A stretch of 64,000 bases of DNA from positions 1 through 64,000 of the forward strand of contig CAJWCO010000011.1 in NCBI GenBank assembly GCA_913031145.1. Direction: 5' to 3'. This DNA is from an uncultured Cellvibrionales bacterium (GTDB lineage Bacteria; Pseudomonadota; Gammaproteobacteria; Pseudomonadales; Porticoccaceae). The position numbers and the translations under genes were made by a program. The notes beneath the pieces were generated by a model. It had not been told where the DNA came from. It searched no databases and saw only the letters and a list, made by a program, of their open reading frames with translations. Each line of letters opens with the position of its first letter. The first letter of the stretch is position 1. Of this stretch, positions 56,179 through 64,000 are shown one piece after another.

Positions 56179-56541
56179 CTAGGCGTATTGAGCCGCTACG
56201 GCGTCACACTTTGCTGCCATGATAAAGTCGTTCAAATGCAATCCTAAAACGCTGTGTGTCCACCAACTGACAGCCAGCTTTCCCCACGCGACCTCTAGCG
56301 TTGGATGATGATCCTGTTGCTGTGCAAGGTCGCCAATGTGATTGGCCAACCGCAGAGCATGTGCAAAATCTTTGAGAGCATATCGGCGCACTAATTTGTG
56401 TGCTCCGCTGCTTATGTCAAGTTCCCAGGACGGGATCTGCAACAACAGTGCTTTCGTCGCGTTTTCAGGTAATTTCGAGGCGCCATTGTAGTCAGTGACA
56501 CAATCGAGTTTTTCTAGCTCTTCCAGTTCAATGTCGGTCAT
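56179..56541 (-). CDS. phhB: Pterin-4a-carbinolamine dehydratase
   Basis: 120 residues from ATG 56541 (ATG 56562 is possible and would overlap tusE by 10 bases). The active-site region FAHALRLANHIGDLAQQQDHHPTLEVAWGKLAVSWWTHSVLGL carries the characteristic HHP and later His. Regenerates pterin cofactor for phenylalanine hydroxylase; no phhA gene is adjacent, so a different pterin-recycling or DcoH-like role is possible. Confidence 0.9.
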   Translation of the reverse strand: MTDIELEELEKLDCVTDYNGASKLPENATKALLLQIPSWELDISSGAHKLVRRYALKDFAHALRLANHIGDLAQQQDHHPTLEVAWGKLAVSWWTHSVLGLHLNDFIMAAKCDAVAAQYA

Positions 56542-56552
56542 TACAGTTCCGT

Positions 56553-56849
56553 TCAGAGGCAATTTTTCGGTGCTGGTAGGCCGCTAATTTCTGCAATTTT
56601 CCGTGCCGGACTATCGGGAAACAGCGTCAAAAGATAAATGCTTCGCGCCTTTTCTGCACCAAGTTTTTCGCAGATGCACTTGGCTAATGGTCGCGAAGAT
56701 GGGGAAAAACCGAAGTCTTCATAAAATTGCCGTGCGACTAAGATAATATCCCAATGCGCCTGTTCTAAAGCAACGCCCCGTTCTTCAGCGCGCGCTTTGG
56801 CGATATCGGGGTTCCAAAGCGGAAGCCCACCCAGATAATTTTTTGACAC
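56553..56849 (-). CDS. tusE: TusE/DsrC family sulfur-relay protein
   Basis: 98 residues ending PAPKNCL, with the penultimate Cys97 that carries sulfur in TusE. WNPDIAKARAEERGVALEQAHWDIILVARQFYEDFGFSPSSRPLAKCICEKLG and YLLTLFPDSPARKIAEISGLP are family hallmarks. Passes sulfur from TusBCD to MnmA for s2U34 of tRNA. tusBCD are not adjacent. In DsrC used for sulfur oxidation a second Cys lies ten residues before the last; here there is none, which favours TusE. Confidence 0.93.
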   Translation of the reverse strand: MSKNYLGGLPLWNPDIAKARAEERGVALEQAHWDIILVARQFYEDFGFSPSSRPLAKCICEKLGAEKARSIYLLTLFPDSPARKIAEISGLPAPKNCL

Positions 56850-56933
56850 GTTCTAACATCCCGCATATGTGTGAGTATGGAAGGCGACGGTCCAACGCGT
56901 TCGGATTTTCCCAGCCTTCCATCACAGTTCTGC

Positions 56934-57596
56934 TTAATCGTCACTTATTCCAAATAAAACCAATAGACTCGTGAACAGGTTATACACCATCACAAACAGC
57001 ATGACGGTCGCTGAGATGTAATTGCGTTCTCCACCATGGATGATCGCACTTGTCTGCCACATAATTCCAGCTGTGGATACAACAGCAAATACACAACTCA
57101 CGGTAATAGCCAGAACTTGCATTTGTAGCCAAATATTTGCAATGGCGCCCACAAAACCGACCAATATTCCAGCCATCACGAAACCACTCATAAAATCAAA
57201 GTTTTTTCGGGTCTGCAGTACATAAGCCGATGCGGCAAAAAACGCCAACGCGGTGGAACCGAGGGCCAACAGAATAGGTTCCGGGCCCCTGAGCGCCAAA
57301 AATGACGAAAGGATAGGCCCCAAGGTAATTCCCATAAATCCTGTGAGAGCGAAACACCATGCGATGCCGCTTGCGTTGTTCTTATTTTTTTCCACCATCC
57401 ACAGCAAACCGAAATAGGGGAGCAACATCCATAAGCCCATGTAGGGAATTTGAAGTGCCATGGAAACACCCGCCATGACCGCACTGAATGCGATGGTGGC
57501 ACCCAGCAGTAAGTAGGTATTACGAAGTACCCGACTTACCTCTATATCTAATACACCGTCCACGTTGATACTTGTTGAAAGGTCATCTGTATCCAC
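56934..57596 (-). CDS. yccA: Bax inhibitor-1/YccA family membrane protein
   Basis: 220 residues, seven membrane segments. Family features: VLRNTYLLLGATIAFSAVMAGVSM at the start, the middle GLFLPHF-like PYFGLLWMVEKN and the C-terminal VMLFVMVYNLFTSLLVLFGI with the Asp pair at the end. YccA modulates FtsH proteolysis of SecY in E. coli. In Pseudomonas-like genomes the gene is also close to tusE. Confidence 0.9.
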   Translation of the reverse strand: MDTDDLSTSINVDGVLDIEVSRVLRNTYLLLGATIAFSAVMAGVSMALQIPYMGLWMLLPYFGLLWMVEKNKNNASGIAWCFALTGFMGITLGPILSSFLALRGPEPILLALGSTALAFFAASAYVLQTRKNFDFMSGFVMAGILVGFVGAIANIWLQMQVLAITVSCVFAVVSTAGIMWQTSAIIHGGERNYISATVMLFVMVYNLFTSLLVLFGISDD

Positions 57597-57655
57597 TTGA
57601 TAGTCTCCTAATACGTCATTAAGTCAAAGTTAGTAGAGTCTTTCCCTGCTGTCGG

Positions 57656-58387
57656 TCAGCCAGAGTCGCTCAGTATGTCGAAACTAAACAGGTCGAGTCG
57701 ACCGCTGTCCGCGCGGAGAGCCCAACCTTTCGAATGCCAGTCCCCCAATACGATACGCTCTTTTAAAGCCCCGTCAAGTGCATGGCGCGCAGGTCGGTGC
57801 GTATGGCCATGTATCAGGATTCCGACGTCTTCTGCTTCCATTACGTCGCGAACCGTATCCGAGTTTACATCCATAATTGCGCTCGATTTGTTACGGTTTG
57901 CCTGCTCGCTTCGACCTCGCCAATCACGCGCAAGGTTCTGCCTTTTAATCAGGGGTAGATGGCTCAATAACCAACGGTAGATCCGGTTACCCGTCTTTCG
58001 GCGAAAACGCTGGTAGGCAATGTCATCGGTACAGAGTAGATCGCCATGCATGACGAGCAGTCTGCGGCCACTGTGGTTTACCACATGTCTGTCGCCTAAA
58101 AGCTTTGCGCCTGTGCGTACCATAAATCGACGGCTGAGCAAAAAATCACGATTTCCTCGTTGAATATAAACAGAAGTACCAGCCGCGGTAATTGCTTTTA
58201 AGCGCTCTTGAACCTCGGCCGCAAACGCACTCGGATCGTCGTCACCAATCCAAACGTCGAAGAGGTCGCCGAGGATATACAGAGCATGACTTTTCTCGGC
58301 CTCCTGAGTTAAAAATGCGTAAAAGGCGTCTGTTACCGCTGGCCGGTCGGGCGAGAGGTGCAGGTCTGCGATGAACAGAAGGCTCAT
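57656..58387 (-). CDS. lpxH: UDP-2,3-diacylglucosamine diphosphatase LpxH
   Basis: Mn-dependent hydrolase of lipid A synthesis that makes lipid X. 243 residues. Metal ligands: IADLHL (Asp8, His10), GDLFDVWIGDD (Asp41), RGNRD (Asn78), LVMHGD and HGHTHRPA. Membrane-peripheral, acting before LpxB. ppiB lies 24 bases upstream on the same strand, the ppiB-lpxH order also seen in E. coli. Confidence 0.95.
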   Translation of the reverse strand: MSLLFIADLHLSPDRPAVTDAFYAFLTQEAEKSHALYILGDLFDVWIGDDDPSAFAAEVQERLKAITAAGTSVYIQRGNRDFLLSRRFMVRTGAKLLGDRHVVNHSGRRLLVMHGDLLCTDDIAYQRFRRKTGNRIYRWLLSHLPLIKRQNLARDWRGRSEQANRNKSSAIMDVNSDTVRDVMEAEDVGILIHGHTHRPARHALDGALKERIVLGDWHSKGWALRADSGRLDLFSFDILSDSG

Positions 58388-58411
58388 ACCGTTGCCGTTT
58401 CCCTCTCCATT

Positions 58412-58921
58412 TTACAGGTGGTCGTAGTCATCGCTGATCTGTACGGCGGTGATTTCGATAATTTCTGCAGGCACGTCACGATGGTAGCCTTCGGTAACCG
58501 TGCGAACCGTCTTAATGTTTTCAACGACGTCCATACCGTCAACCACATCGGCAAAAACAGCATAGCCCCATCCATTGGCATCTTTTCCGCTGTGATTTAA
58601 GAATCCATTGTCGGCTACATTGATAAAAAATTGTGATGAGGCTGAGTCTGGGTCAGACGTGCGTGCCATAGCGAGGGTGCCTACCGTATTCAAGCGGCCG
58701 TTATCTGCTTCATTGACGATGGGTTCACGAGCCTGCTTCTCATTCATCTCAATGTCCATGCCTCCGCCTTGGATCATGAATCCGTCGATGACTCGATGAA
58801 AAATAGTCCCAACATAAAATTCATCGCGTGCATATTGTAAAAAGTTGTTGGCAGTGACTGGGGCATTTTCGAAATCAAGTTCGATGGAAAAATTTCCCAT
58901 TGTTGTACACAGCGTAATCAT
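58412..58921 (-). CDS. ppiB: Peptidyl-prolyl cis-trans isomerase B (cyclophilin)
   Basis: 169 residues from ATG 58921 with AAGGA before it; the ORF extension to 59053 is not conserved. [39 protein letters not shown] and [15 protein letters not shown] are cyclophilin active-site motifs (Arg, Phe, Met, Gln). No signal peptide, so the cytoplasmic type. Confidence 0.95.
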   Translation of the reverse strand: MITLCTTMGNFSIELDFENAPVTANNFLQYARDEFYVGTIFHRVIDGFMIQGGGMDIEMNEKQAREPIVNEADNGRLNTVGTLAMARTSDPDSASSQFFINVADNGFLNHSGKDANGWGYAVFADVVDGMDVVENIKTVRTVTEGYHRDVPAEIIEITAVQISDDYDHL

Positions 58922-59142
58922 GGAGGATCCTTGTTTGAGTGGGACGTAATCGTATGGGTTTTGCCTGTCCGAGCAGTTTAGGCGTTCATGCTCAAAAATA
59001 ATACTAAAATGCCCGTGCGTTTGGGCGGGAAAACCGCGCTGCGACCGTAACACAAAATATTTTCGGTTCTGTCCTGTCCGCGTTTAACCCAGTGCTTTAA
59101 TCGATTTACGGTTCTAATAGTGCAATGGTCTTTGCGGCAACG

Positions 59143-59148
59143 GTATAA
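59143..59148 (+). promoter_or_regulatory. -10 element of glnS
   Basis: Perfect TATAAT 35 bases before the glnS ATG; the -35 is not recognisable, so the promoter is only partly supported. Confidence 0.4.
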
Positions 59149-59182
59149 TCCCGCTTTATTAAACGCAATTTGATTTAAAACT

Positions 59183-60862
59183 ATGAGTAATGTAACCAAG
59201 CCAAGTAATTTTATTCAGCAAATAATAGCTGCCGATATCGATGCCGGGCGCGTAAGTACCGTTGTGACTCGCTTTCCTCCAGAGCCGAATGGTTACTTAC
59301 ACATTGGTCACGCCAAATCGATCTGCGTCAACTTTGGTCTGGCCGAAGCGAATGGTGGTCAGTGCAATTTACGATTCGACGATACTAATCCGGACACTGA
59401 GAGTGACGAATTCGTAAAAGCAATTATTCAGGACGTAAAATGGTTGGGGTTTCAGTGGGGTGGGGAAGTCCGCTTCGCCTCAGACTACTTTGCCCAATTG
59501 TACGCTTGGGCTGGGCATCTAGTGGAGCAAGGCAAGGCGTTTGTTTGTGAGTTAGATGCTGAGACATTGCGTGAATATCGTGGAACGCTTACCGCCGGAG
59601 GTAAAAACAGCCCTTATCGCGACCGACCCGCCAACGAAAATTTGGTTCTGCTAGAACACATGAAAAATGGCGAAATTGATGAGGGCCTGATGACATTACG
59701 GGCTAAAATTGATATGCAGTCGCCCAACATTAATTTGCGTGATCCGGTCCTGTACCGAATCAAAAAACAAGCTCACCACCGCACCGGCACGCAATGGAAT
59801 ATTTATCCCTCCTATGATTTTGCGCACGGCCAAGAGGATGCCATTGAGGGTGTAACACACTCAGTATGCACGTTGGAATTCGCCGCTAACCGACCGCTTT
59901 ACAACTGGTTTATTGATAACCTTCCGGTTCCATCGACACCTCGACAATACGAGTTTGGGCGTTTAAATGTAAATTACATGGTGACGAGTAAGCGCAAGTT
60001 ACGCGCATTAATTGAAGGTGGCTGGGTTGAAGGATGGGATGATCCTAGAATGCCAACATTGTCAGGCATGCGTAGACGCGGTATCACCGCACAGGCGTTG
60101 CGAAATTTTTGCGATAGTTTGGCCGTCGCCAAAACAGACGGTGTGGTTGATGTGAGTCAGCTCGAATATTTTGTCAGAGACGACCTCAATGTGCGTGCAC
60201 AGAGAGCGATGTGCGTCCTCAAGCCACTTAAAGTTATCTTAACTAATTTTGCAGACAGCGAAACTGAGATTCTGTCAGTGGCGGGGCATCCCAGCTTGGA
60301 GCACTTCAAAACGCGCGAATTGCCTTTCACCCGCGAGCTATACATTGATCGGGACGATTTTAGCGAAGATACCACACTATCGAGAAAGAAATTTAAGCGC
60401 CTTGTATTAGGGGACTATGTTCGATTACGCAGTGCCTATGTCATTCGTGCCGACCATGTTAAGCGAAATACAGCAGGCGATATAACTGAAATTCGGGCGA
60501 GCATTGTACCCGGCACGGTTGGAGAAGATCCCCCGCATGGCATCAAGGCACGTGGGGTGATTCATTGGGTGAGTGCAGCGCATGCGCGCGACTGTCGCGT
60601 GCTTCGTTACGATCGGCTATTTACTGAGCCACTGCCAGAGGCCGGTGTCGAGCCTTTCACTCACCATATTAATCCGCAATCACTTGAGGTGATTGATGGC
60701 TGTAAAGCGGAGCCCAGTCTCGGCCAAGCTCAGGTTGGTGAGCATTATCAATTTGAACGCGAGGGCTATTACTGCTTGGACAGCCGTGCGAACAAGGAAG
60801 GTGGCTTGATATTCATCTGCACTATCGGTTTGCGCGATACTTGGCAGAAATCAAAAACCTAA
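59183..60862 (+). CDS. glnS: Glutamine--tRNA ligase GlnS
   Basis: 559 residues. Class I signature PPEPNGYLHIGHAKS (HIGH at 40-43), RFDDTNP, the KMSKS-equivalent VTSKRKL, and the C-terminal anticodon-binding barrels. True GlnRS rather than GltX: the YPSYDFAHGQEDAIEGVTHSVCTLEF motif is that of GlnS. Followed by cysS 23-50 bases downstream. Confidence 0.97.
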   Translation: MSNVTKPSNFIQQIIAADIDAGRVSTVVTRFPPEPNGYLHIGHAKSICVNFGLAEANGGQCNLRFDDTNPDTESDEFVKAIIQDVKWLGFQWGGEVRFASDYFAQLYAWAGHLVEQGKAFVCELDAETLREYRGTLTAGGKNSPYRDRPANENLVLLEHMKNGEIDEGLMTLRAKIDMQSPNINLRDPVLYRIKKQAHHRTGTQWNIYPSYDFAHGQEDAIEGVTHSVCTLEFAANRPLYNWFIDNLPVPSTPRQYEFGRLNVNYMVTSKRKLRALIEGGWVEGWDDPRMPTLSGMRRRGITAQALRNFCDSLAVAKTDGVVDVSQLEYFVRDDLNVRAQRAMCVLKPLKVILTNFADSETEILSVAGHPSLEHFKTRELPFTRELYIDRDDFSEDTTLSRKKFKRLVLGDYVRLRSAYVIRADHVKRNTAGDITEIRASIVPGTVGEDPPHGIKARGVIHWVSAAHARDCRVLRYDRLFTEPLPEAGVEPFTHHINPQSLEVIDGCKAEPSLGQAQVGEHYQFEREGYYCLDSRANKEGGLIFICTIGLRDTWQKSKT

Positions 60863-60912
60863 CGACTGCAACGCGCGCTTGATCTTTGTGTATGACTTGC
60901 TTGGACCGCCAG

Positions 60913-62292
60913 ATGGAATTACAACTCTATAACACTGCGACACGAACAAAAGAGCCGTTTAAACCTTTGCGACCTGATGTCGTAACGCTCTATGTGTGTG
61001 GCCCAACGGTTTACAATCGTGTCCATATCGGCAATGCGCGCCCTGCCGTGGTTTTCGATACGCTATACCGCTTACTGGGGCACCTCTATCCATGCGTAAA
61101 GTACGCGCGAAATATTACCGATATCGACGATAAGATCATGCAAGTGGCCGGGCGGACAGGCGAAGCCATTAGTGAGGTCACACAACGATTCAGTGAGTTT
61201 TACGCCAGTGACATGGCGGCCCTGAACAACTTAACGCCGACCCATATTCCCAAGGCCACCGAGCATGTGTATGAAATGTGTGACATGATCGCGCGCTTGA
61301 TTGAGAAGGGCTACGCCTATTTCTCTCAAGGACATGTGCTCTTTTCGGTAACGGCGATGCCTGATTATGGCGCACTGTCGGGTCGTTCATTAGAGGACAT
61401 GCTGGCTGGCGCGCGCATCGATGTGGCTGATTATAAGCGGCATTCAGGTGACTTTATTTTGTGGAAGCCGTCAACACTAGATCAGCCGGGGTGGGAGAGC
61501 CCCTGGGGTCGCGGCCGGCCGGGTTGGCACATCGAATGTTCAGCGATGGTTGAAAAACATCTGGGCGAAAGTATCGACATTCACGGCGGCGGACATGACT
61601 TAATCTTTCCGCATCATGAGAATGAGCACGCACAAAGCTGTTGTGTTCACGATGGAAAACCGCTCGCTCAAGTTTGGATGCACAACGGGTTTATTAACAT
61701 TGATGGCGAAAAAATGTCCAAGTCTTTGGAGAATTATAAACTTGTGTCTGATCTTTTAGGTCAGTATCCAGGAGAAGTGATACGTTACGTCATACTTTCA
61801 GCGCACTACCGGTCCGAGCAAAATTTTGCAGCAGATCTACTGGACTCTGCTTGGCGCTCGCTCGATGCGCTTTATGGATTTTTGCGCAGCGCTATGTTGG
61901 TAGAAACTGAGTCGGTTGAACTTGCAGATTCGCGCGGTTATAACGCTTTGCTCGATGACCTGAATACGCCCATTGCATTGAGTGAACTGCACCGCATTGC
62001 GCGTGAGATGCAACAAGCGACGGGTCAGGCGCGAGCGAAGTTAAAATCAGAACTCTTAGGTATTGCGCAATTAATGGGTTTGCTGCAGCAAGATCCGACG
62101 GTTTGGTTTACTCAATTAAGGGGAAATAACGTCATATCGGAGCTGGCGATTGAGTCTGCGATCGCTGACCGTCATAAAGCTAAGTCGCAACGCGACTACG
62201 CGCGGGCCGACGCGATACGCCGTGATCTGGAGGATGCCGGCGTTATTCTGGAAGACGGTCGAGCTGGCACTCAATGGCGCCGAAGTCAGTAA
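60913..62292 (+). CDS. cysS: Cysteine--tRNA ligase CysS
   Basis: 459 residues from ATG 60913, which gives [19 protein letters not shown] as in other CysRS; TTG 60886 and ATG 60892 are alternatives and none has a good ribosome-binding site. [16 protein letters not shown] carries the zinc Cys29 and the HIGH-like [32 protein letters not shown] and [10 protein letters not shown] (KMSKS) follow. The GlnS and CysS pair next to ppiB is known from E. coli-like and Pseudomonas genomes. Confidence 0.96.
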   Translation: MELQLYNTATRTKEPFKPLRPDVVTLYVCGPTVYNRVHIGNARPAVVFDTLYRLLGHLYPCVKYARNITDIDDKIMQVAGRTGEAISEVTQRFSEFYASDMAALNNLTPTHIPKATEHVYEMCDMIARLIEKGYAYFSQGHVLFSVTAMPDYGALSGRSLEDMLAGARIDVADYKRHSGDFILWKPSTLDQPGWESPWGRGRPGWHIECSAMVEKHLGESIDIHGGGHDLIFPHHENEHAQSCCVHDGKPLAQVWMHNGFINIDGEKMSKSLENYKLVSDLLGQYPGEVIRYVILSAHYRSEQNFAADLLDSAWRSLDALYGFLRSAMLVETESVELADSRGYNALLDDLNTPIALSELHRIAREMQQATGQARAKLKSELLGIAQLMGLLQQDPTVWFTQLRGNNVISELAIESAIADRHKAKSQRDYARADAIRRDLEDAGVILEDGRAGTQWRRSQ

Positions 62293-62320
62293 GGTATTTT
62301 TAGGTTCGCCAACAGGTGTG

Positions 62321-63487
62321 TCAGATCGGTATGGACGCAGCACTGATATAGCAGGCTTCTGGCGGCGGTTCAGAGCGGCCATTCAAACAACGCATAACAC
62401 CTAAAACGGCTTTTTCGGCAATCGCTCTGTAGCTCGTCATCTGTACTCCATAGATACACAGGTAACGTGCTTTTTCACGCATATATAGGCGTGCGTCATG
62501 CGTTTTTGTGACGGCTCTCGACGGGGGCTCAACGCGAATGCCAGACCATGCATCAAAGGGTTCATGGCGAAAATGTGGAAAGTGGTACCGCATGGTGCTG
62601 GTCAAATATTCGACCTCTGCCACCGCCGGGTCAATGCGATCGGGGTTTCCCGAAAAGACCTGTTCCGCAGGCCCCACCAAAGTGCCGCCTCGCCAAGGCA
62701 AGATCGTGACGGGTGCACCTCCGGTCAATCCATCAACATAAAATCGATTTGATCCAAGCGACTCTTTGTACTCGATATACGTACATTTTATCTGTCGAGT
62801 TTTTGGAGATGGGTCTAACGACCTAATTTTCCCAGCGACTTGATCACTCCATGCACCCGCTGCATTCACTAAAAAGCGGCAATCAAAGTCGCGGGAGCGC
62901 TCCCCTTTGACGACACGAACTCGATAGCCGTCATCGGTCTGCCATGCTTCATCAAAGGTCACGGGACAAAGAGCCATCGCGCCGTGCTGCTTTGCGGAGC
63001 GAAGGACTTCATGGGCAAGCTGAAGGTTGTCTGTTTGCAATTCCTGAAATGCAAAAACCGCGCGTAAATTGTGTTGATTCAGCCCCTGTAGTTCTCTCCA
63101 CTGCTCCGGCGCTAGCTGATGATGGGGAGCTAAATTCGCATCGCCTGCTAGCTTGTCGTAGATGCGAAGTTGTAAAGCATTCTGCCAAGGTTTTTGGCGA
63201 TTTTGCGCATAGACGGGGCGGTAAAACCATTGCGGTTCAACGAGATCTGTAGCGATATTTTGAATAATTTTACGCTCGGAGAGCCGCTCGCGAGCAGTAA
63301 ACCAATTAAACGCGCTAACATTTTCCAATCCACCATGGATAAGTTTGCTAGATTTTGAGGTATTTCCGGAGCCCCAGCCCTTTTTTTCAACGATAATCGT
63401 GGACAGACCGTTAACTGCAGCGGCTTGGGCAATGCCCGCACCAACAATTCCGCCACCAACAATACAAAGGTCAAATTGAGTCGACAT
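62321..63487 (-). CDS. FAD-dependent oxidoreductase, short GlpD-like
   Basis: 388 residues. N-terminal FAD-binding CIVGGGIVGAGIAQAAAVNG (GGGIVG at 11-16) and TSKSSKLIHGGLENV correspond to the GlpD signature; NAAGAWSDQV, TILPWRGGTLVGPAE and WSGIRVEP follow in order. It ends after the substrate domain, without the ~110-residue C-terminal helical cap of glycerol-3-phosphate dehydrogenase GlpD (~500 residues). Substrate is therefore uncertain. Convergent with cysS, 28 bases apart. Confidence 0.85.
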   Translation of the reverse strand: MSTQFDLCIVGGGIVGAGIAQAAAVNGLSTIIVEKKGWGSGNTSKSSKLIHGGLENVSAFNWFTARERLSERKIIQNIATDLVEPQWFYRPVYAQNRQKPWQNALQLRIYDKLAGDANLAPHHQLAPEQWRELQGLNQHNLRAVFAFQELQTDNLQLAHEVLRSAKQHGAMALCPVTFDEAWQTDDGYRVRVVKGERSRDFDCRFLVNAAGAWSDQVAGKIRSLDPSPKTRQIKCTYIEYKESLGSNRFYVDGLTGGAPVTILPWRGGTLVGPAEQVFSGNPDRIDPAVAEVEYLTSTMRYHFPHFRHEPFDAWSGIRVEPPSRAVTKTHDARLYMREKARYLCIYGVQMTSYRAIAEKAVLGVMRCLNGRSEPPPEACYISAASIPI

Positions 63488-64000
63488 GGAGAGGCTCGTC
63501 TTTAATGTGTATTTCAGGTCTCATATGGAAGAATTTTATCCGGTTAATGGCAGTAGATTGGTTTTAGCGAGCGTCTTGATCGCACTGGCAGCTCGACTGC
63601 GTAAGTCGCATGCCTCCCATGGGTTTTATCACCTTGGTATAGGTTCTTTTCGGCATCAAAGTGAACGTGCTCTGATACAGGGTGTTTACATCGTTGTTCA
63701 TCAACGGCTTTGTAGGGAAGTATGCCCGTGAATTACTGCTCCTGCAAATTCTGCCACGGTGATACGTTTACTGCGATCGCACTCGGCAGGATGATGTTTG
63801 TCGATAGCTATACTGAACAGTCGGGGAGTCTATGCAGTGCAATAGTTGTGTTGGTGCCTCAAGTATTTAACGCCCAAGGTTTTAACCTCAACATGACGCC
63901 TTATAGCAACATTAACCATCGCGTGTCTTGGTGCAATCAACTCCTTACATTTCAGCAAGCTCACCCTGATCAGAACCTCTCTTAGACAGACTGCGTTCTA
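63488..64000. other. 513 bases at the right edge without a supported gene
   Basis: Two short + strand ORFs (63486-63731 and 63722-63985) and fragments on the minus strand show no family motif, no good ribosome-binding site and no consistent frame. This may be a regulatory stretch, a decayed gene, or the end of a gene beyond the window. Confidence 0.5.

Noticed and set aside
57188-57502. 104-residue ORF opposite to another frame of yccA
   Set aside because: Alternative frame of the Bax-inhibitor gene; Trp/Arg-rich composition typical of shadows.
63488-64000. Decayed transposase at the right edge
   Set aside because: Several basic stretches on the minus strand look vaguely transposase-like, but there is no DDE motif, no inverted repeat and no target duplication.

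Overview
The window is a dense stretch of a gammaproteobacterial chromosome. The opening gene order fimV-truA-trpF-accD-folC-SPOR-cvpA-purF-metZ and the cysI-DUF934 pair match the order I know from Pseudomonas. FabV, NhaB, TIGR03623-type nuclease/AddA-like helicase, and moderate base composition suggest a member of the wider Pseudomonadales/Cellvibrionales group, possibly marine. The lineage is an inference from synteny and protein families, not from a marker gene.

Layout. 1-8900: the C-terminal part of a FimV-like protein with striking hexanucleotide repeats, then tRNA pseudouridylation (truA), tryptophan (trpF, without trpBA), fatty acid (accD), folate (folC), an SPOR membrane protein, cvpA, purine (purF) and methionine (metZ) genes, all on +. 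8940-10281: msrA, then a gene-poor stretch holding the 4.5S SRP RNA with a clear promoter. 10282-15929: dnaX-ybaB-recR, then rnd-ycgL-ycgN, a membrane protein and yafJ. 16067-18097: a MoxR-type ATPase and a VWA protein in a two-gene operon. 18170-22999: NhaB, NudC, SohB and a Kef-type antiporter. 23087-25225: sulfite reductase cysI followed by a DUF934 gene broken by one missing base. 25511-29488: one or two tiny ORFs, nadA, the periplasmic protease bepA and a PerM-like permease.

29790-34709: pyruvate dehydrogenase E1 and E2 (no E3 gene next to them), preceded by a perfect palindrome, then gloA. 34716-41056: a COG3146 acyltransferase-like protein, fabV, lpxL, dapA, bamC and an MBL-fold hydrolase. 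41057-41599 is a 543-base non-coding stretch with two perfect DnaA boxes 12 bp apart, further near-boxes, AT-rich sequence and a 14-bp direct repeat with a 30-bp period: a candidate DnaA-binding locus, possibly a replication origin.

41600-64000: rsmJ, dapE, cmoM, a membrane J-domain protein, DAHP synthase, a large AddA-like helicase-nuclease with its AddB-like partner, rmuC, a DUF2489 protein, trmA, a DUF4399 protein, a pterin dehydratase, tusE, a Bax-inhibitor-1 protein, lpxH, ppiB, glnS, cysS, and a short GlpD-like oxidoreductase. The final 513 bases hold no gene I can support. Most of the window is housekeeping metabolism, translation and envelope biogenesis. I see no prophage, CRISPR array, insertion sequence or tRNA. 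The least ordinary items are the DnaA-box locus, the broken DUF934 gene, the FimV repeats, the aceE palindrome and several small ORFs.
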